A stretch of 64,000 bases of DNA from Planctomycetota bacterium (GCA_003670925.1 QWQG01000186.1:1-64000), one strand, 5' to 3'. Shown: positions 8,140 through 18,062, numbered from the stretch's first letter. Numbers and translations: made by a program. Notes: generated by a model from the letters alone, not told the origin.

Positions 8140-9105
8140 TTATATCCCAACCCCATTGACGACATTTGGTAACGGTTGCCCGCGCAACGCCATCGCGGCC
8201 AGATTGGCCGCAGTTTCACGCAATGTCCTCACAGACCTTGGACTCGCCGACGAAATGTGTGACGCCGTGATCACATTCGGCAGAGACCGCAACGGACTGT
8301 CCAGCGGGATGGGTTCCGGATCGCATACATCAAGCGCAGCGGCGGCTATATGCCCGGACTGCAATGCCGAGACCAACGCCGCCGTATCAATCACATTGCC
8401 ACGGGCCAGATTGATGACAATTGCTCCTTGCTTCATTCTTGCGAGCGAATCAGAATTCAGCAATTGGTAAGTCTGCGGCGCAGAAGGACAATGGAAAGTT
8501 ACAATATCTGATTGTGTGAAAAGCCTGTCGAGCGAAGCTGATTCGCACCCGGCTAATCTAATCACGTCCTCCGCAATTAGAGGATCAAAAACGAGCCGGC
8601 GGCATTTGAACGACGCGAGCCGCGCATTCACTTCCTGACCGATCCGCCCGAAACCGACAATACCCACCGTCTGATCCCGCAATGTGCGAAGCTGATCCAG
8701 CGGCGTTGCGAGACCCCATTTTCCCTCACGCACGTGCAGACAGTTCTGCACGACCTGGCGATTCGTTGCCAGAATGAATGCGAGCGTATGATCAGCAACT
8801 TCGTCCGTGCAGAAGCCAGGTACGTTGCAGACCGGAATCCCTTTAACGCGCGCAGCTTCGAGATCGACGTTGTCGACACCTATGCCATATCGCACGATGA
8901 CCTTTGCCTGCTGCATGCTGGCGATGACTTCGGCGTTTACAGGAGCGAACTGAGTAATGACGGCGTCCGCATCACCGACGAGTTGCGTCAATTCTGCTGC
9001 TGTCCGTTGCTGCTGCCATGCCAATACCTCATGCCCCAACGGACGAAGAATGCCCTCTTCGATTGCAAGGTCTGGAAATGAGTAATCGGTAATCACGACT
9101 TTCAT
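8140..9105 (-). CDS. D-2-hydroxyacid dehydrogenase (CtBP/PGDH-like)
   Basis: The NAD-binding Rossmann motif GFGRIG, the substrate/NAD block NLARGNVID (with the catalytic Arg), DVCDPEPIP (acidic residue of the relay) and ASHISSAS (catalytic His) identify a D-isomer-specific 2-hydroxyacid dehydrogenase of about 321 residues, without the ACT domain of long SerA proteins. The overall pattern (YGIGVDNVD, GFCTDEVADHTLAFIL) is the C-terminal-binding-protein-like subgroup. ATG 9105 is preferred over 9135 because a GGAG lies 8 bp upstream. It is convergent with the decayed lut operon; a link to 2-hydroxyacid use is possible but not shown. The substrate is unknown. Confidence 0.87.
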   Translation of the reverse strand: MKVVITDYSFPDLAIEEGILRPLGHEVLAWQQQRTAAELTQLVGDADAVITQFAPVNAEVIASMQQAKVIVRYGIGVDNVDLEAARVKGIPVCNVPGFCTDEVADHTLAFILATNRQVVQNCLHVREGKWGLATPLDQLRTLRDQTVGIVGFGRIGQEVNARLASFKCRRLVFDPLIAEDVIRLAGCESASLDRLFTQSDIVTFHCPSAPQTYQLLNSDSLARMKQGAIVINLARGNVIDTAALVSALQSGHIAAAALDVCDPEPIPLDSPLRSLPNVITASHISSASPRSVRTLRETAANLAAMALRGQPLPNVVNGVGI

Positions 9106-9395
9106 CTGCCGGCACTCCACTATGCACCTAATCACAAAACTTCAATTGACGCCCATATGATCGTCAGAACGTAGGCACGCCGTCAACCGTGCCCACCTAT
9201 GGATCGTGGTTGATGAGTCTGGCTCTGTGAGCTGCCGCAGGGGGCAAACTCTCGAATCTACATTCATCCTCAATCTCTTAGGCCGCCACTTTTGCGAGGC
9301 GTCTGGCTGAATCACAGAGATTGGGTGGGATCATTCGGTATTTCACCACTGTCATGTACCCAGCCAAAATGAAGGGCAAACGGGAATTCTGCACG

Positions 9396-11732
9396 CTAGA
9401 AATCACTGCGTGCAATGTAAAGACATCCCAAACCGAGCATCACGGCGATGAATGCGAGGTTGCTGGCGACGGCGTTCCATACGTTGAATGTGAGACGTTC
9501 TGCCTCAAGATTGGCCTCCGTGTTGCCTCCATTGGAATCGGTTTTAATTTCAACAGATTTCTCCCCCGTTACAATCCACTGCACGGCATTGTCGAGATCA
9601 CTCGGCTTTGGCAGGACGGCGTGCAGCGGGGCAACCACGTAGTCATAGATTTGACACGGCAGATCGACACTGCCGGGGAGTTGTGCGGACGAAGTCTGCG
9701 TTGCCACATTGTAGAGTCTGACACCGCGATGATTATCAACCACCATCAATTGCAACTTATCGTTGTATGCCATGGCGGATGCATAGCCACTTTCGCGTGG
9801 AACCCATGGCAGGAATTTTCGGGCCACGCCATCAAAAACTAAGACTGCTCCCTGATGCGTCAGCACCGCCGCACTGCTGCCGTCGAGAGCGCATTCGGCG
9901 ACGCGAGGCTTTTCCCCGTTAGGCAACATCGACTCCGCGATAAGTTCAAACGTAGTGGCGTCCAACGCAAGCAACTTGCCATCCGCGCGGGCGATGATCG
10001 CAATGTTTCCGCCCACCGCCAAGATCGCGGATTCTTTCCATTGCAGATCCCTCGTTTCACCAGCTACGTACTTACCTTCGGCAGTTCGGTTGACTCGGCG
10101 AAGTTCGCCTCCGTTCAGTGCCACGAAGGAGTTGTCCGCTGGATTGAAGGCCACTGACGAACCTGCCACGATGGCTGGAAAGCCTTTATCAGTCAGGTTT
10201 TCAAAAGCCTTGGCAGAAGACGACGACAACAACCCCCCAAAAATGCCTTTGATAAACGTCTGAGCCTTCCGTTCCTGGTCTGTCTGGCCGACAAACCGAT
10301 AAATTCCGCGTGGGCCTGGCAAAAGGACGTCGCCATCGGCGGTCTGATAAATGCCGAACATCGATTCTGGTGTCTGAGACTCCTGTTGCAATTCATATTG
10401 CTCATCCGCATTGCCGCTCAGGATTGTTGCAGGCCCGCTCCCACCCATCCGAGTCATCGCCGGCTGTAATGCCAAAATGCGTTTCCCATCACTGCTCACG
10501 GAAACCCGGAATCGATTTCCCGAAAAAATGAGTCGCTGCAAAAATGCGGGCAACTGATCGCCGCCTGCATTCTGCGGCACGGCGACCCAATCACCGATTG
10601 CCTGATCCCAACGTAAAACAGTTCGTCCCCCGTCCACGGCAAACACTTCCCCACCGTTAGCTGAGATTTCACTGACCCGCCGCGCCTTGACAATCAACTC
10701 ATTCATGGAATTATGCGCCACCCCGATCAGGGTCACTCCTAGCCAAAAGAGGATCACAAGGATTAAAGACACGACGGCATTTCGCCAAATGGCTCCGGTT
10801 AACGCTGATACCGAAAAGTAGATGGAAAACAGGAACACGTATAATGGAATGCACCACAGTAACTCAGGACGCCACATCTCAAGGCGAACCCAAAGCAGCA
10901 ACCAAATGCCAGTTACCAGCAAAGTGGCGCAGATGAGAGTAAAAACGCAACCTCCTAGGAATTTCGTGAGGAACAGCCATGCACGGTAAACGGGTTTACT
11001 CAACAGCAATGAAATTTCACCGGGTTCAAAAGTGCGAGGAATAAGCGTCGCCGTAAATAAAAGAGACGCAAAGACTCCGACAATACCCAAAAAGAATCCC
11101 AGTACGATCGTGATAATGCTGTCGATCGCTTGTTTCATCTGTGAAGGCAGAATGGGCAGAGGTCCGGTAATGTCAAATCCGGCGTAAGTGAGTGACAATG
11201 CCGTTCGTTCGTTAACACTTATGTAACCTGCGAATGCTTTCTCAAGGCGTCGCAGATTTCGATGAGACCGCACATCGACAGCAAGTGATTCTGCATCGGG
11301 GGACCGCAGTTCTTCGTCGAGTTCAATTTTCCCAAACGCGATCGCGTTGTAGAACTCGGGTTTCTTTATGAGTTCGTTGACCGTGTTGACCACAATGCGG
11401 CGCACTCCGCCACCACGTTGTCCACGCCGTCCATCCGACTCTTTTTCTGCCTTCGTGAATTCCACAAACTGTTCCTGCTGCTTTGCGTTCAGCAGCGACC
11501 AAATGTGCCCTTCCGGTGTCTGCGGGGCAGACGGCCCATCAGACAAGGCTTTGACAAATTTTTCCGGATCAATCAGCTCCTGATGCCGTAAACCAGTATT
11601 TGCAGCAGTGAGCAATCCGATGGGCAGAAGCGCAAGCAGCAGCAGCAGAATGCCGCCAAGCGCCAGCCACAACACTAAAGATGCGGCAGCTTCGCGATAG
11701 GAATCCTTGAGAATGGCGAAATATGCTCTCAT
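9396..11732 (-). CDS. ABC-2 type permease with an inserted propeller-like domain
   Basis: The 778-residue protein starts with a hydrophobic segment (LVLWLALGGILLLLLALLPIG, residues 18-38), an extracytoplasmic stretch to about 200, then several membrane helices to about 345 that include the ABC-2 coupling segment (PRTFEPGEISLLLSKPVYR). From about 360 to 740 comes a large soluble region with repeated beta-strand patterns (GGEVFAVDGG, ADGKLLALDATTFE, HQGAVLVFDGV, NHRGVRLYNVATQ) resembling WD40/PQQ blades. A last helix (NLAFIAVMLGLGCLYIA) ends the protein. The gene overlaps the upstream ATPase by four bases (ATGA, 11729-11732), so they form one exporter. The inserted domain is unusual for this family; its role is unknown. 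Confidence 0.85.
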   Translation of the reverse strand: MRAYFAILKDSYREAAASLVLWLALGGILLLLLALLPIGLLTAANTGLRHQELIDPEKFVKALSDGPSAPQTPEGHIWSLLNAKQQEQFVEFTKAEKESDGRRGQRGGGVRRIVVNTVNELIKKPEFYNAIAFGKIELDEELRSPDAESLAVDVRSHRNLRRLEKAFAGYISVNERTALSLTYAGFDITGPLPILPSQMKQAIDSIITIVLGFFLGIVGVFASLLFTATLIPRTFEPGEISLLLSKPVYRAWLFLTKFLGGCVFTLICATLLVTGIWLLLWVRLEMWRPELLWCIPLYVFLFSIYFSVSALTGAIWRNAVVSLILVILFWLGVTLIGVAHNSMNELIVKARRVSEISANGGEVFAVDGGRTVLRWDQAIGDWVAVPQNAGGDQLPAFLQRLIFSGNRFRVSVSSDGKRILALQPAMTRMGGSGPATILSGNADEQYELQQESQTPESMFGIYQTADGDVLLPGPRGIYRFVGQTDQERKAQTFIKGIFGGLLSSSSAKAFENLTDKGFPAIVAGSSVAFNPADNSFVALNGGELRRVNRTAEGKYVAGETRDLQWKESAILAVGGNIAIIARADGKLLALDATTFELIAESMLPNGEKPRVAECALDGSSAAVLTHQGAVLVFDGVARKFLPWVPRESGYASAMAYNDKLQLMVVDNHRGVRLYNVATQTSSAQLPGSVDLPCQIYDYVVAPLHAVLPKPSDLDNAVQWIVTGEKSVEIKTDSNGGNTEANLEAERLTFNVWNAVASNLAFIAVMLGLGCLYIARSDF

Positions 11733-12691
11733 TGACGATCGGCTCCCACGATATTCATGAACACTTCTTCCAGCGTCTTTTCGCGACGCGCTATTTGCCA
11801 GATGCTGACTTGCTCGGCACGCAGGGTGTCGATAAGTTTGTCGAGTTCAGGCTGCGATTGAATTTGGACTTCCACTTCGAAGGCATCTGCCGCGACAGCA
11901 CGCACGGCAATTCCCGTCAGAGAGCTAATCGCCCGTTTAATCGCTGCCTCTGTTCCACGTAATTGCAGAAATACGGCAGCATCAGTGAGCGCTGCCTTGA
12001 GGTCTTTCACAGTGCCCGTGAGCAAACATTCCCCGTGATTAAGAATCGCCACACTGTCGCAGACAAGTTCAATCTCCTGGAGCAGGTGACTGTTTAGGAA
12101 CACCGAATGGCCTTCCGCTGCAAGCCGCTGCAGGACTTCACGGATTTCACGTCGCCCGACAGGATCGACGCCGTCGGTCGGTTCATCGAGCACAATCAGT
12201 TGGGGCTTGTGAATCATCGACTGGGCGAGTCCGAGTCGCTGCAGCATGCCTTTCGAATAGCCGGACACGCGATCATTTTCACGCCCCTGCAATCCGACTG
12301 ATTCAAGCAGTGGCTGACGACGTTTCCGAATCTCTGACATCGACAAGCCACTCAACGCACCGTAATACTCCAGCGCCGTGTTGGCCGTGAGATGCCGTGG
12401 AATCCGATGGTTCTCAGGCAGGTATCCCACTTCACGCCGTGCGGCATGAGAACCTGCCACATGTCCTAGCACTGAGGCCGATCCACCTGACTTACGGACA
12501 ATCCCGAGCAGGATCTTGATCAGCGTCGTCTTGCCCGCACCGTTTGGTCCAAGTAATCCATAAATAGTTCCTCGTGGGACATTGAGTGAAACGCCTTTCA
12601 ATGCTTGAAAAGACTTGCGTCCAAAGAACCCGCTTCGATAAGTCTTCGAAACGTCAGTCGTCTGAATGACGAACTCTGAATTTTGATTCAT
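11729..12691 (-). CDS. ABC transporter ATP-binding protein
   Basis: A complete nucleotide-binding domain is visible: Walker A GPNGAGKTT near residue 50, Q-loop GYLPENHRIP, signature VSGYSKGMLQR, Walker B LIVLDEPTDGVDP and the H-loop LNSHLL. A C-terminal extension of about 90 residues (from AALTDAAVFLQ) follows, as in CcmA/NatA-type exporter ATPases. It drives the adjacent 778-residue ABC-2 permease, whose start overlaps this stop. The substrate is unknown. The start at 12691 has only a weak ribosome-binding sequence (ACGAG). Confidence 0.9.
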   Translation of the reverse strand: MNQNSEFVIQTTDVSKTYRSGFFGRKSFQALKGVSLNVPRGTIYGLLGPNGAGKTTLIKILLGIVRKSGGSASVLGHVAGSHAARREVGYLPENHRIPRHLTANTALEYYGALSGLSMSEIRKRRQPLLESVGLQGRENDRVSGYSKGMLQRLGLAQSMIHKPQLIVLDEPTDGVDPVGRREIREVLQRLAAEGHSVFLNSHLLQEIELVCDSVAILNHGECLLTGTVKDLKAALTDAAVFLQLRGTEAAIKRAISSLTGIAVRAVAADAFEVEVQIQSQPELDKLIDTLRAEQVSIWQIARREKTLEEVFMNIVGADRQ

Positions 12692-13126
12692 ACGTTGCTC
12701 GTTAAATTTCGCTTTTGCGGTGATTTCTGATCAAATCAAGAACCACGTCAGCCTAATGGCACTGTACACCGTGTTCGTCGGTGACATCAACAAATTTAGA
12801 CAATCATGAATCTTCCCGGACTGGGCTGCACTCCATGAGCCGTTTTAGGCTCCGTCGAAGCCGTACTTTCACGTCTTACCCCGCGTTCAGCCAAAATGCA
12901 ACTTTGTTTGCGGTACCCATGTATCAGGTGGCAGCGTACACTGTTTGTCTTGGCGTCGTTCAGCAGATGCGGACTCCAGTTCACTAACATTTTGGAAAAA
13001 TCTTGCGCGCGGGGTTACTAACCGTCGCAGATGACTGGATGACGACATTCTCCCCAGAAAATTTTAGTCGTCTGAGCGACTCCGAGCCAATCCGCCGATT
13101 CACTCTAGCCACAGAAAGGCGACACG
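12692..13126. other. 435-bp divergent intergenic region
   Basis: This gap separates the ABC exporter operon (minus strand) from the DUF1501 gene (plus strand) and must hold both promoters. I saw no gene, RNA, repeat or clear promoter consensus in it. Confidence 0.5.
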
Positions 13127-14575
13127 GTGAAAGAGAAAAAAAACGCGTTCAATCATCCTCGTGTCGCTCGGCGAACTGCTGTGCAGGCAGGCGGAATCAG
13201 CCTGCTCGGGCTGGGCATGAATCATCTTGCTGGACTGCGCGCTGCCGGAGAGTCCACTTCACCCCAAACCAAAATCCGTTCCTGCATCTACATTTTTCTT
13301 TCGGGTGGGTTGTCTCAACACGACAGTTTTGATCCAAAGCCCCATGCACCGGCAGAAATTCGGGGCGAATTTTCTGCGATCGCAACTCAGACTCCCGGAG
13401 TCCAGATTTGCGAACATTTGCCTGGCTTGGCTGTCAGAAGTCATCTGTGGTCAATGTGCCGTTCACTGACGCATACGTCAAACGATCATTCAGCCGGACA
13501 TCATATGATGCTCACCGGCAGATCCGATCTACCCCTAGGATTCAATCCAAATCAGCCTCGACCGCAGGACTGGCCCAGCATTGCATCTGTCGCCGGCGCT
13601 GTCTCCATCGCTCGCAACAATTTGCCTCCAGCCGCCGTAATCCCGGAACAATTTGTCCATTATTCGGGACGAACACTGCCGGGCCAATTCGCGGGTGTGA
13701 TGGGAAGTCAGCGCAATCCGTGGTATGTTGAGGCGTCTCCGTTTCATTCCACTTCTTACGGCGCCTATCCGACTCATGGCTTCGACCATCAGGATCGCGG
13801 AAATAAAGATGGACGACTCTTTGAAGCACCCAGCCTGAGTCTGCCGCACGGTCTCACGACCACAGGGTTGAATCGACGCATCCATTTGCTGGGCGAACTT
13901 GAACGTCAGTGTCAGCGTCTGGACGATGCGGCGTTGACTGAAAACTTTGATCGATATCGTGAAGGTGCAATTTCGCTGCTGGTCGATCCGACCATTCGCA
14001 GTGCATTGGATGTGACTCACGCGGATGATTCCACGCAGGATCGCTACGGCAGAAACTCATTTGGTTGGTCACTCCTGATGGCTCGCCGACTGGTAGGATC
14101 GGGAGTGAATCTGGTGCAAGTCAATCTTGGCAATAACGAAACATGGGACACCCATGGCAATGCATTTCCGCATTTGCGCGACAACCTGCTACCACCGACA
14201 GACCGCGCGCTCAGCGCGTTATTGGACGACTTGCAGGAATCCGGATTGCTGGATAGCACACTGATCATCATGGCCGGTGAATTCGGGCGAACTCCAAAAA
14301 TCACACTGCTGCCAAGCCACTACAAGCAGCCCGGTCGCGACCACTGGGGACCGGTGCAGTCGGTCTTCCTTGCCGGTGGTGGAATTCAGGGCGGCCGCGT
14401 CATCGGCGGTTCGGATGAAATTGGCGCGTACCCAGTCGTGGATCCACAGCGCCCTGAGAATTTCGCCGCAACGATCTATCAGGCACTCGGAATTCCACAG
14501 ACGGCCTCATGGAAAGATGAACTCGGACGGCCGCATCACGTGTATCACGGCGAACCGATCCCGGGGCTGACGTAA
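13127..14575 (+). CDS. DUF1501 family protein, exported
   Basis: This 482-residue protein belongs to DUF1501, an alkaline-phosphatase/sulfatase-superfamily-like family greatly expanded in planctomycetes. The N-terminus has a twin-arginine-like RRTAVQAGG followed by a hydrophobic ISLLGLGMNHLAGL, suggesting Tat export. Family landmarks include FLSGGLSQHDSFDPKP, SNDHSAGHHMMLTG, NETWDTHGNAFPHLRDNLLP, IIMAGEFGRTP, RDHWGP and the ending GEPIPGL. The start is a GTG with AAAGG about 6 bp upstream. In other planctomycetes DUF1501 genes often pair with a DUF1549/DUF1553 cytochrome-type gene; none is adjacent here. The enzymatic activity is unknown. Confidence 0.88.
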   Translation: MKEKKNAFNHPRVARRTAVQAGGISLLGLGMNHLAGLRAAGESTSPQTKIRSCIYIFLSGGLSQHDSFDPKPHAPAEIRGEFSAIATQTPGVQICEHLPGLAVRSHLWSMCRSLTHTSNDHSAGHHMMLTGRSDLPLGFNPNQPRPQDWPSIASVAGAVSIARNNLPPAAVIPEQFVHYSGRTLPGQFAGVMGSQRNPWYVEASPFHSTSYGAYPTHGFDHQDRGNKDGRLFEAPSLSLPHGLTTTGLNRRIHLLGELERQCQRLDDAALTENFDRYREGAISLLVDPTIRSALDVTHADDSTQDRYGRNSFGWSLLMARRLVGSGVNLVQVNLGNNETWDTHGNAFPHLRDNLLPPTDRALSALLDDLQESGLLDSTLIIMAGEFGRTPKITLLPSHYKQPGRDHWGPVQSVFLAGGGIQGGRVIGGSDEIGAYPVVDPQRPENFAATIYQALGIPQTASWKDELGRPHHVYHGEPIPGLT

Positions 14576-14638
14576 CAAGCCAAGCAAAAAATCAAGCTAT
14601 TCCCGTAAGTCTTGGGCACGTTCTTGACTTCGCGTGCC

Positions 14639-15994
14639 TCATTCACTCATGAGCAGGCGTGCGGCTGGATTTTCGATGGCAGCCACAAGGGATTGGAGAA
14701 ATTTTGCCGCTGGTGCGCCGTCGATGGCACGATGATCGAAGGTTAGGCTGAGTGTCATCATCGGGCGGACTTCGATGCGATCATCGCTGGCGACGACTGC
14801 CAGTTTGCGGATTGCACCAAGTCCTAAAATTGCCGTCTCCGGAAGATTGATGACTGGCGTAAATGTATCGATCCCAAAGCTGCCAAGATTCGTAATTGTG
14901 AACACGGCACCCTGCATCTCTGCCCCCGACAATCGCCCTGCTCGTGATTTGCGGATGATCCGCGAGGACTCGGCAGCAAGACTTAGCAATGTTTCGTTCA
15001 CCACATTACGCAACACGGGAACGATAAGTCCCTCCGGGGTATCGACCGCGAGCCCAATGTGAATCTCATTGTCGTACGGCAAGACGATGGCATCTCCATC
15101 CCAACGCCCAGCCAGTCGAAGTTCCTGCCTGAGACAGCCAGCGACCAGTTTTGCAATAATATCGTGAATGGCAGGGATCAGCGTCTCACCTGCAGCTTTG
15201 AACTGTTGTCGCAGGCTGACAAGATTTGTCGCATCGACCTGGGAAGTGAGCGTCACTGGCACAGTTTGACGATGACTATCGGCCAGTCGTTCTGCAATGA
15301 CGCGACGACGCCCCGACAAACTGATGCGCTGTCCACCGGCCCACGTTGCACTTGGCGCCGCAGCGTTTGACTGGCTCACAACATCGCGTTCACGAATTCG
15401 GCCATTCCGTCCAGTTCCCTGCATGCTGCTGAGTTCAATGCCCGCTGTTTTAGCGGCCCGCCGAGCCCGTGGTGTTGCGATGATTTCAGCAGCCAACGCA
15501 GAATTGATCGTCGGGCGTTGTTCTGACTCGCGTCTTGCGGTGGCGCGAACATCGTCATCCGTAATGCGATCACGTGAGCCAGTTCCTGTGACGCGATTTA
15601 AATCCACACCCAGTTCTCGGGCAAGGCGACGAACTGACGGCGATCCGCCCGAAGACATGCTGTTGATGTCCGTTGCCGGTGCTTTTTCCACCGGCTTGAT
15701 CGTATTCGATGCCACATTGCTGTCGGATGGTGTTTGGGCCAACGCGGCTCCGTCCGCGACTAAATAGCCAACGACCGCGCCGACTTTGAGCACCGTACCT
15801 AGCTGAGGCCCATCCGCCATTAGCCGCAGGACACCATCATCCAACGCTTCAACTTCCTGCAGAGCTTTCTCGCCCTCCAGTTCAAACAATGCGTCGCCCC
15901 GACGAATGACGTCTCCGTCTTTCTTCAACCACCCGGCGAAAATACCCTCTTCCATCGACCAGCCGAGACGCGGAATCGTGATTTCAAATGACAT
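14639..15994 (-). CDS. 2-oxoacid dehydrogenase E2 (lipoyl acyltransferase) with two subunit-binding domains
   Basis: The 451-residue protein has an N-terminal lipoyl domain (residues 1-80, lipoyl Lys43 in EGEKA), a linker, two consecutive peripheral-subunit-binding domains (about 118-150, SPSVRRLARELGVDLNRV; and 174-206, TPRARRAAKTAGIELSSM) and a C-terminal acyltransferase domain ending with the catalytic DHRAIDG near residue 420. E2 carries acyl groups from E1 to CoA. Most bacterial E2 proteins have a single binding domain, so the duplication is notable. ATG 15994 (MSFEITIPRLG) matches the family start; an upstream TTG/CTG region is ignored. It is the last gene of a four-gene minus-strand operon. 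No E3 gene is present. Confidence 0.9.
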   Translation of the reverse strand: MSFEITIPRLGWSMEEGIFAGWLKKDGDVIRRGDALFELEGEKALQEVEALDDGVLRLMADGPQLGTVLKVGAVVGYLVADGAALAQTPSDSNVASNTIKPVEKAPATDINSMSSGGSPSVRRLARELGVDLNRVTGTGSRDRITDDDVRATARRESEQRPTINSALAAEIIATPRARRAAKTAGIELSSMQGTGRNGRIRERDVVSQSNAAAPSATWAGGQRISLSGRRRVIAERLADSHRQTVPVTLTSQVDATNLVSLRQQFKAAGETLIPAIHDIIAKLVAGCLRQELRLAGRWDGDAIVLPYDNEIHIGLAVDTPEGLIVPVLRNVVNETLLSLAAESSRIIRKSRAGRLSGAEMQGAVFTITNLGSFGIDTFTPVINLPETAILGLGAIRKLAVVASDDRIEVRPMMTLSLTFDHRAIDGAPAAKFLQSLVAAIENPAARLLMSE

Positions 15995-16007
15995 TAGGCA
16001 ATATCCC

Positions 16008-16040
16008 AAATTTCAAATCTCAAATTTCAAATCTCAAATT
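16008..16040. repeat. short tandem repeat between E1 and E2
   Basis: A 14-bp unit (aaatttcaaatctc) is repeated about 2.3 times in the gap between the E1 stop and the E2 start. It is AT-rich and non-coding, and would lie in the E1-E2 mRNA spacer just upstream of the E2 start. No function is evident. Confidence 0.7.
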
Positions 16041-16042
16041 CG

Positions 16043-18025
16043 CTATTCCCGCACTAACTCCCGGATCGCGAGCGCCACATCCATCTCCGTAGGAACGACC
16101 GCCGCTTCCAGTGTGGGTGCGTAGGGAGTCGGAGCAAATGCGCCGTTAACTCGTTTGATGGGAGCATCAAGATCGTTAAAGCCCGAGTCCGCAATTTGAG
16201 CTGCGATCTCTGCACCTAGGCCAAATGCCGGTGGAGTTTCCTCAACAATCAACAATCGCCCCGTCTTGGCGACAGACCGCAGAATCGTGACCGTGTCTAG
16301 CGGTGAAATTGTGCGAGGATCCAGCAGTTCGACTGAGATATTTTCCTGTTGCAGCATGTCACAAAGTGCCAGCGTCACTGGCACCATTTTCGCTAATGCG
16401 ACAACCGTGACGTCCGTCCCTTCACGCACGATGGACGCTTTGCCAAATTCAATTTCATAATCATGTTCTGGCACATGACATTTCGCCGTCAGGATTTCGC
16501 GATGTTCCAGAAACATCACCGGATCATTGCACCGCAAGGCCCGGAGCATCAAGCCCTTTGCATCATACGCATTCGACGGCATCACGACGCGAAGCCCCGG
16601 GACCTGACCGTATAAAGTGTGATAGCTACCGGAATGATGCGTCGCGGCAGAATGCCCGATGCCCACGCAGCCGCGAAGCAGCACCGGCATCGTGAGTCGG
16701 CCGCTCGACATGTACTGCATCTTGGCGATTTGGTTGATAATCTCACCAATCGAATCCAGAATAAAGTCAGCGAACATGAAATCGATGACGGGGCGCGTCC
16801 CTGTCATCGCGGCTCCACCCGCCAAACCTACAAAGCCGCGTTCACAGATCGGTGTGTCACAGAGCCGTTCGGGGCCATGCAAATTATAAAGTCCCGGAGT
16901 CGTACGGAAATTGCCCCCGCGAATTCCGATGCCTTCACCCATCACAAATATTTTTGGATTGCGAGACATTTCCCCTGCGAGAGCTTCGACTGTGGCCTGC
17001 GTAAAAGAAATTTCACGCGGCGGTGACGGTGCTGCCGGCCGCATGGGACTTGATTCTGGTGTCGATCCGGCATCTGTTTGTGAATACACGTATTTGGTTG
17101 CGGATGCCGCTTCGGGATACGGACTCTGCTCTGCGAACTCCCGCGCATCTCGAACCATTTCTAAAATTTCGGCTTCGATCGCGTCCATAGCGGCACTCAA
17201 TTCAGCAGGAGCTGCGGCCTTGAGTCGTGCGATCGGACAACGCTTCTTCCATGCATCCACCTCTTCGCGAGTTCGATACGTGAAGTCTCCCATCCCTTCT
17301 GAGTGTGCTCGTGTCCGGTAGGTCTTGCATTCAATCAGGGTCGCTCCCTCGCCGGCTCTGGCCCGCGCCACGGCATCTCCAGCAATGCGCGAGATTTCAA
17401 CAACGTCGTTGCCATCGATTTCAAAACCCGGGAGGCCGTATCCTGCAGCACGACCTGCCACACTCGGCGAACCACTGGCATAGGAAAACGGGATCTCCGT
17501 TGCATATTGATTGTTTTCGCAGATGAACAGCGTTGGGAGTTTCCAGATGCTGGCCATGTTCAACGCTTCATGAAAAGCACCGTTGTTTACTGCACCATCG
17601 CCAAAAAATGCGACTGCGACGTTTCCGGTCTTCAGCAACTTCGCGCTGTAACCGCCACCGCACGCCTGCAGCATGCACGGCCCCACAATGCCGCTGGTTC
17701 CCATCATCCCAATTTCAGGCGAAAACAAATGCATTGACCCGCCGCGCCCACGCGAACATCCCGTGGCGCGACCGAAGAGTTCAGCCATCAGTTCTCGCGG
17801 CGGCATTCCCTTAGCCAACGCATGTCCGTGACCACGATGCGTGCTGAAGACTGTGTCGGCTTTCGTCAAATGCGAACAGACGCCAGTCGCTATTGCTTCC
17901 TGCCCGACGTATGTATGACACGCCCCGTGAATAAGTCCGCGCTGATGACAGCGCGCGAGTTCCTCTTCCGTATGCCGGATAATGAGCATGGTGCGATACA
18001 GAGACAGAATCTGGTCATTGGTCAT
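16043..18025 (-). CDS. 2-oxoacid (acetoin/pyruvate-type) dehydrogenase E1, fused alpha and beta subunits
   Basis: One 660-residue chain holds both E1 subunits. The alpha half (about 1-310) has RHTEEELARCHQRG, the HRGHGHALAKG segment and the thiamine-diphosphate motif GDGAVNNGAFHEALN (Gly142 to Asn148). A Pro/Ser-rich linker (about 311-345) leads to the beta half, with VMGEGIG, RGFVGLAGGAAMTGTRPVIDFMFADF, HHSGSYHTLYGQVPGLRVVMPS and a C-terminal domain. E1 decarboxylates a 2-oxoacid (or cleaves acetoin) and acetylates the E2 lipoyl group. The sequence style is nearest the acetoin or branched-chain type, but the substrate cannot be read. E2 follows 48 bp downstream. Confidence 0.9.
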   Translation of the reverse strand: MTNDQILSLYRTMLIIRHTEEELARCHQRGLIHGACHTYVGQEAIATGVCSHLTKADTVFSTHRGHGHALAKGMPPRELMAELFGRATGCSRGRGGSMHLFSPEIGMMGTSGIVGPCMLQACGGGYSAKLLKTGNVAVAFFGDGAVNNGAFHEALNMASIWKLPTLFICENNQYATEIPFSYASGSPSVAGRAAGYGLPGFEIDGNDVVEISRIAGDAVARARAGEGATLIECKTYRTRAHSEGMGDFTYRTREEVDAWKKRCPIARLKAAAPAELSAAMDAIEAEILEMVRDAREFAEQSPYPEAASATKYVYSQTDAGSTPESSPMRPAAPSPPREISFTQATVEALAGEMSRNPKIFVMGEGIGIRGGNFRTTPGLYNLHGPERLCDTPICERGFVGLAGGAAMTGTRPVIDFMFADFILDSIGEIINQIAKMQYMSSGRLTMPVLLRGCVGIGHSAATHHSGSYHTLYGQVPGLRVVMPSNAYDAKGLMLRALRCNDPVMFLEHREILTAKCHVPEHDYEIEFGKASIVREGTDVTVVALAKMVPVTLALCDMLQQENISVELLDPRTISPLDTVTILRSVAKTGRLLIVEETPPAFGLGAEIAAQIADSGFNDLDAPIKRVNGAFAPTPYAPTLEAAVVPTEMDVALAIRELVRE

Positions 18026-18062
18026 TAATCAATTGTCCTTAGTTGCGATTACCGTCCGGTAT

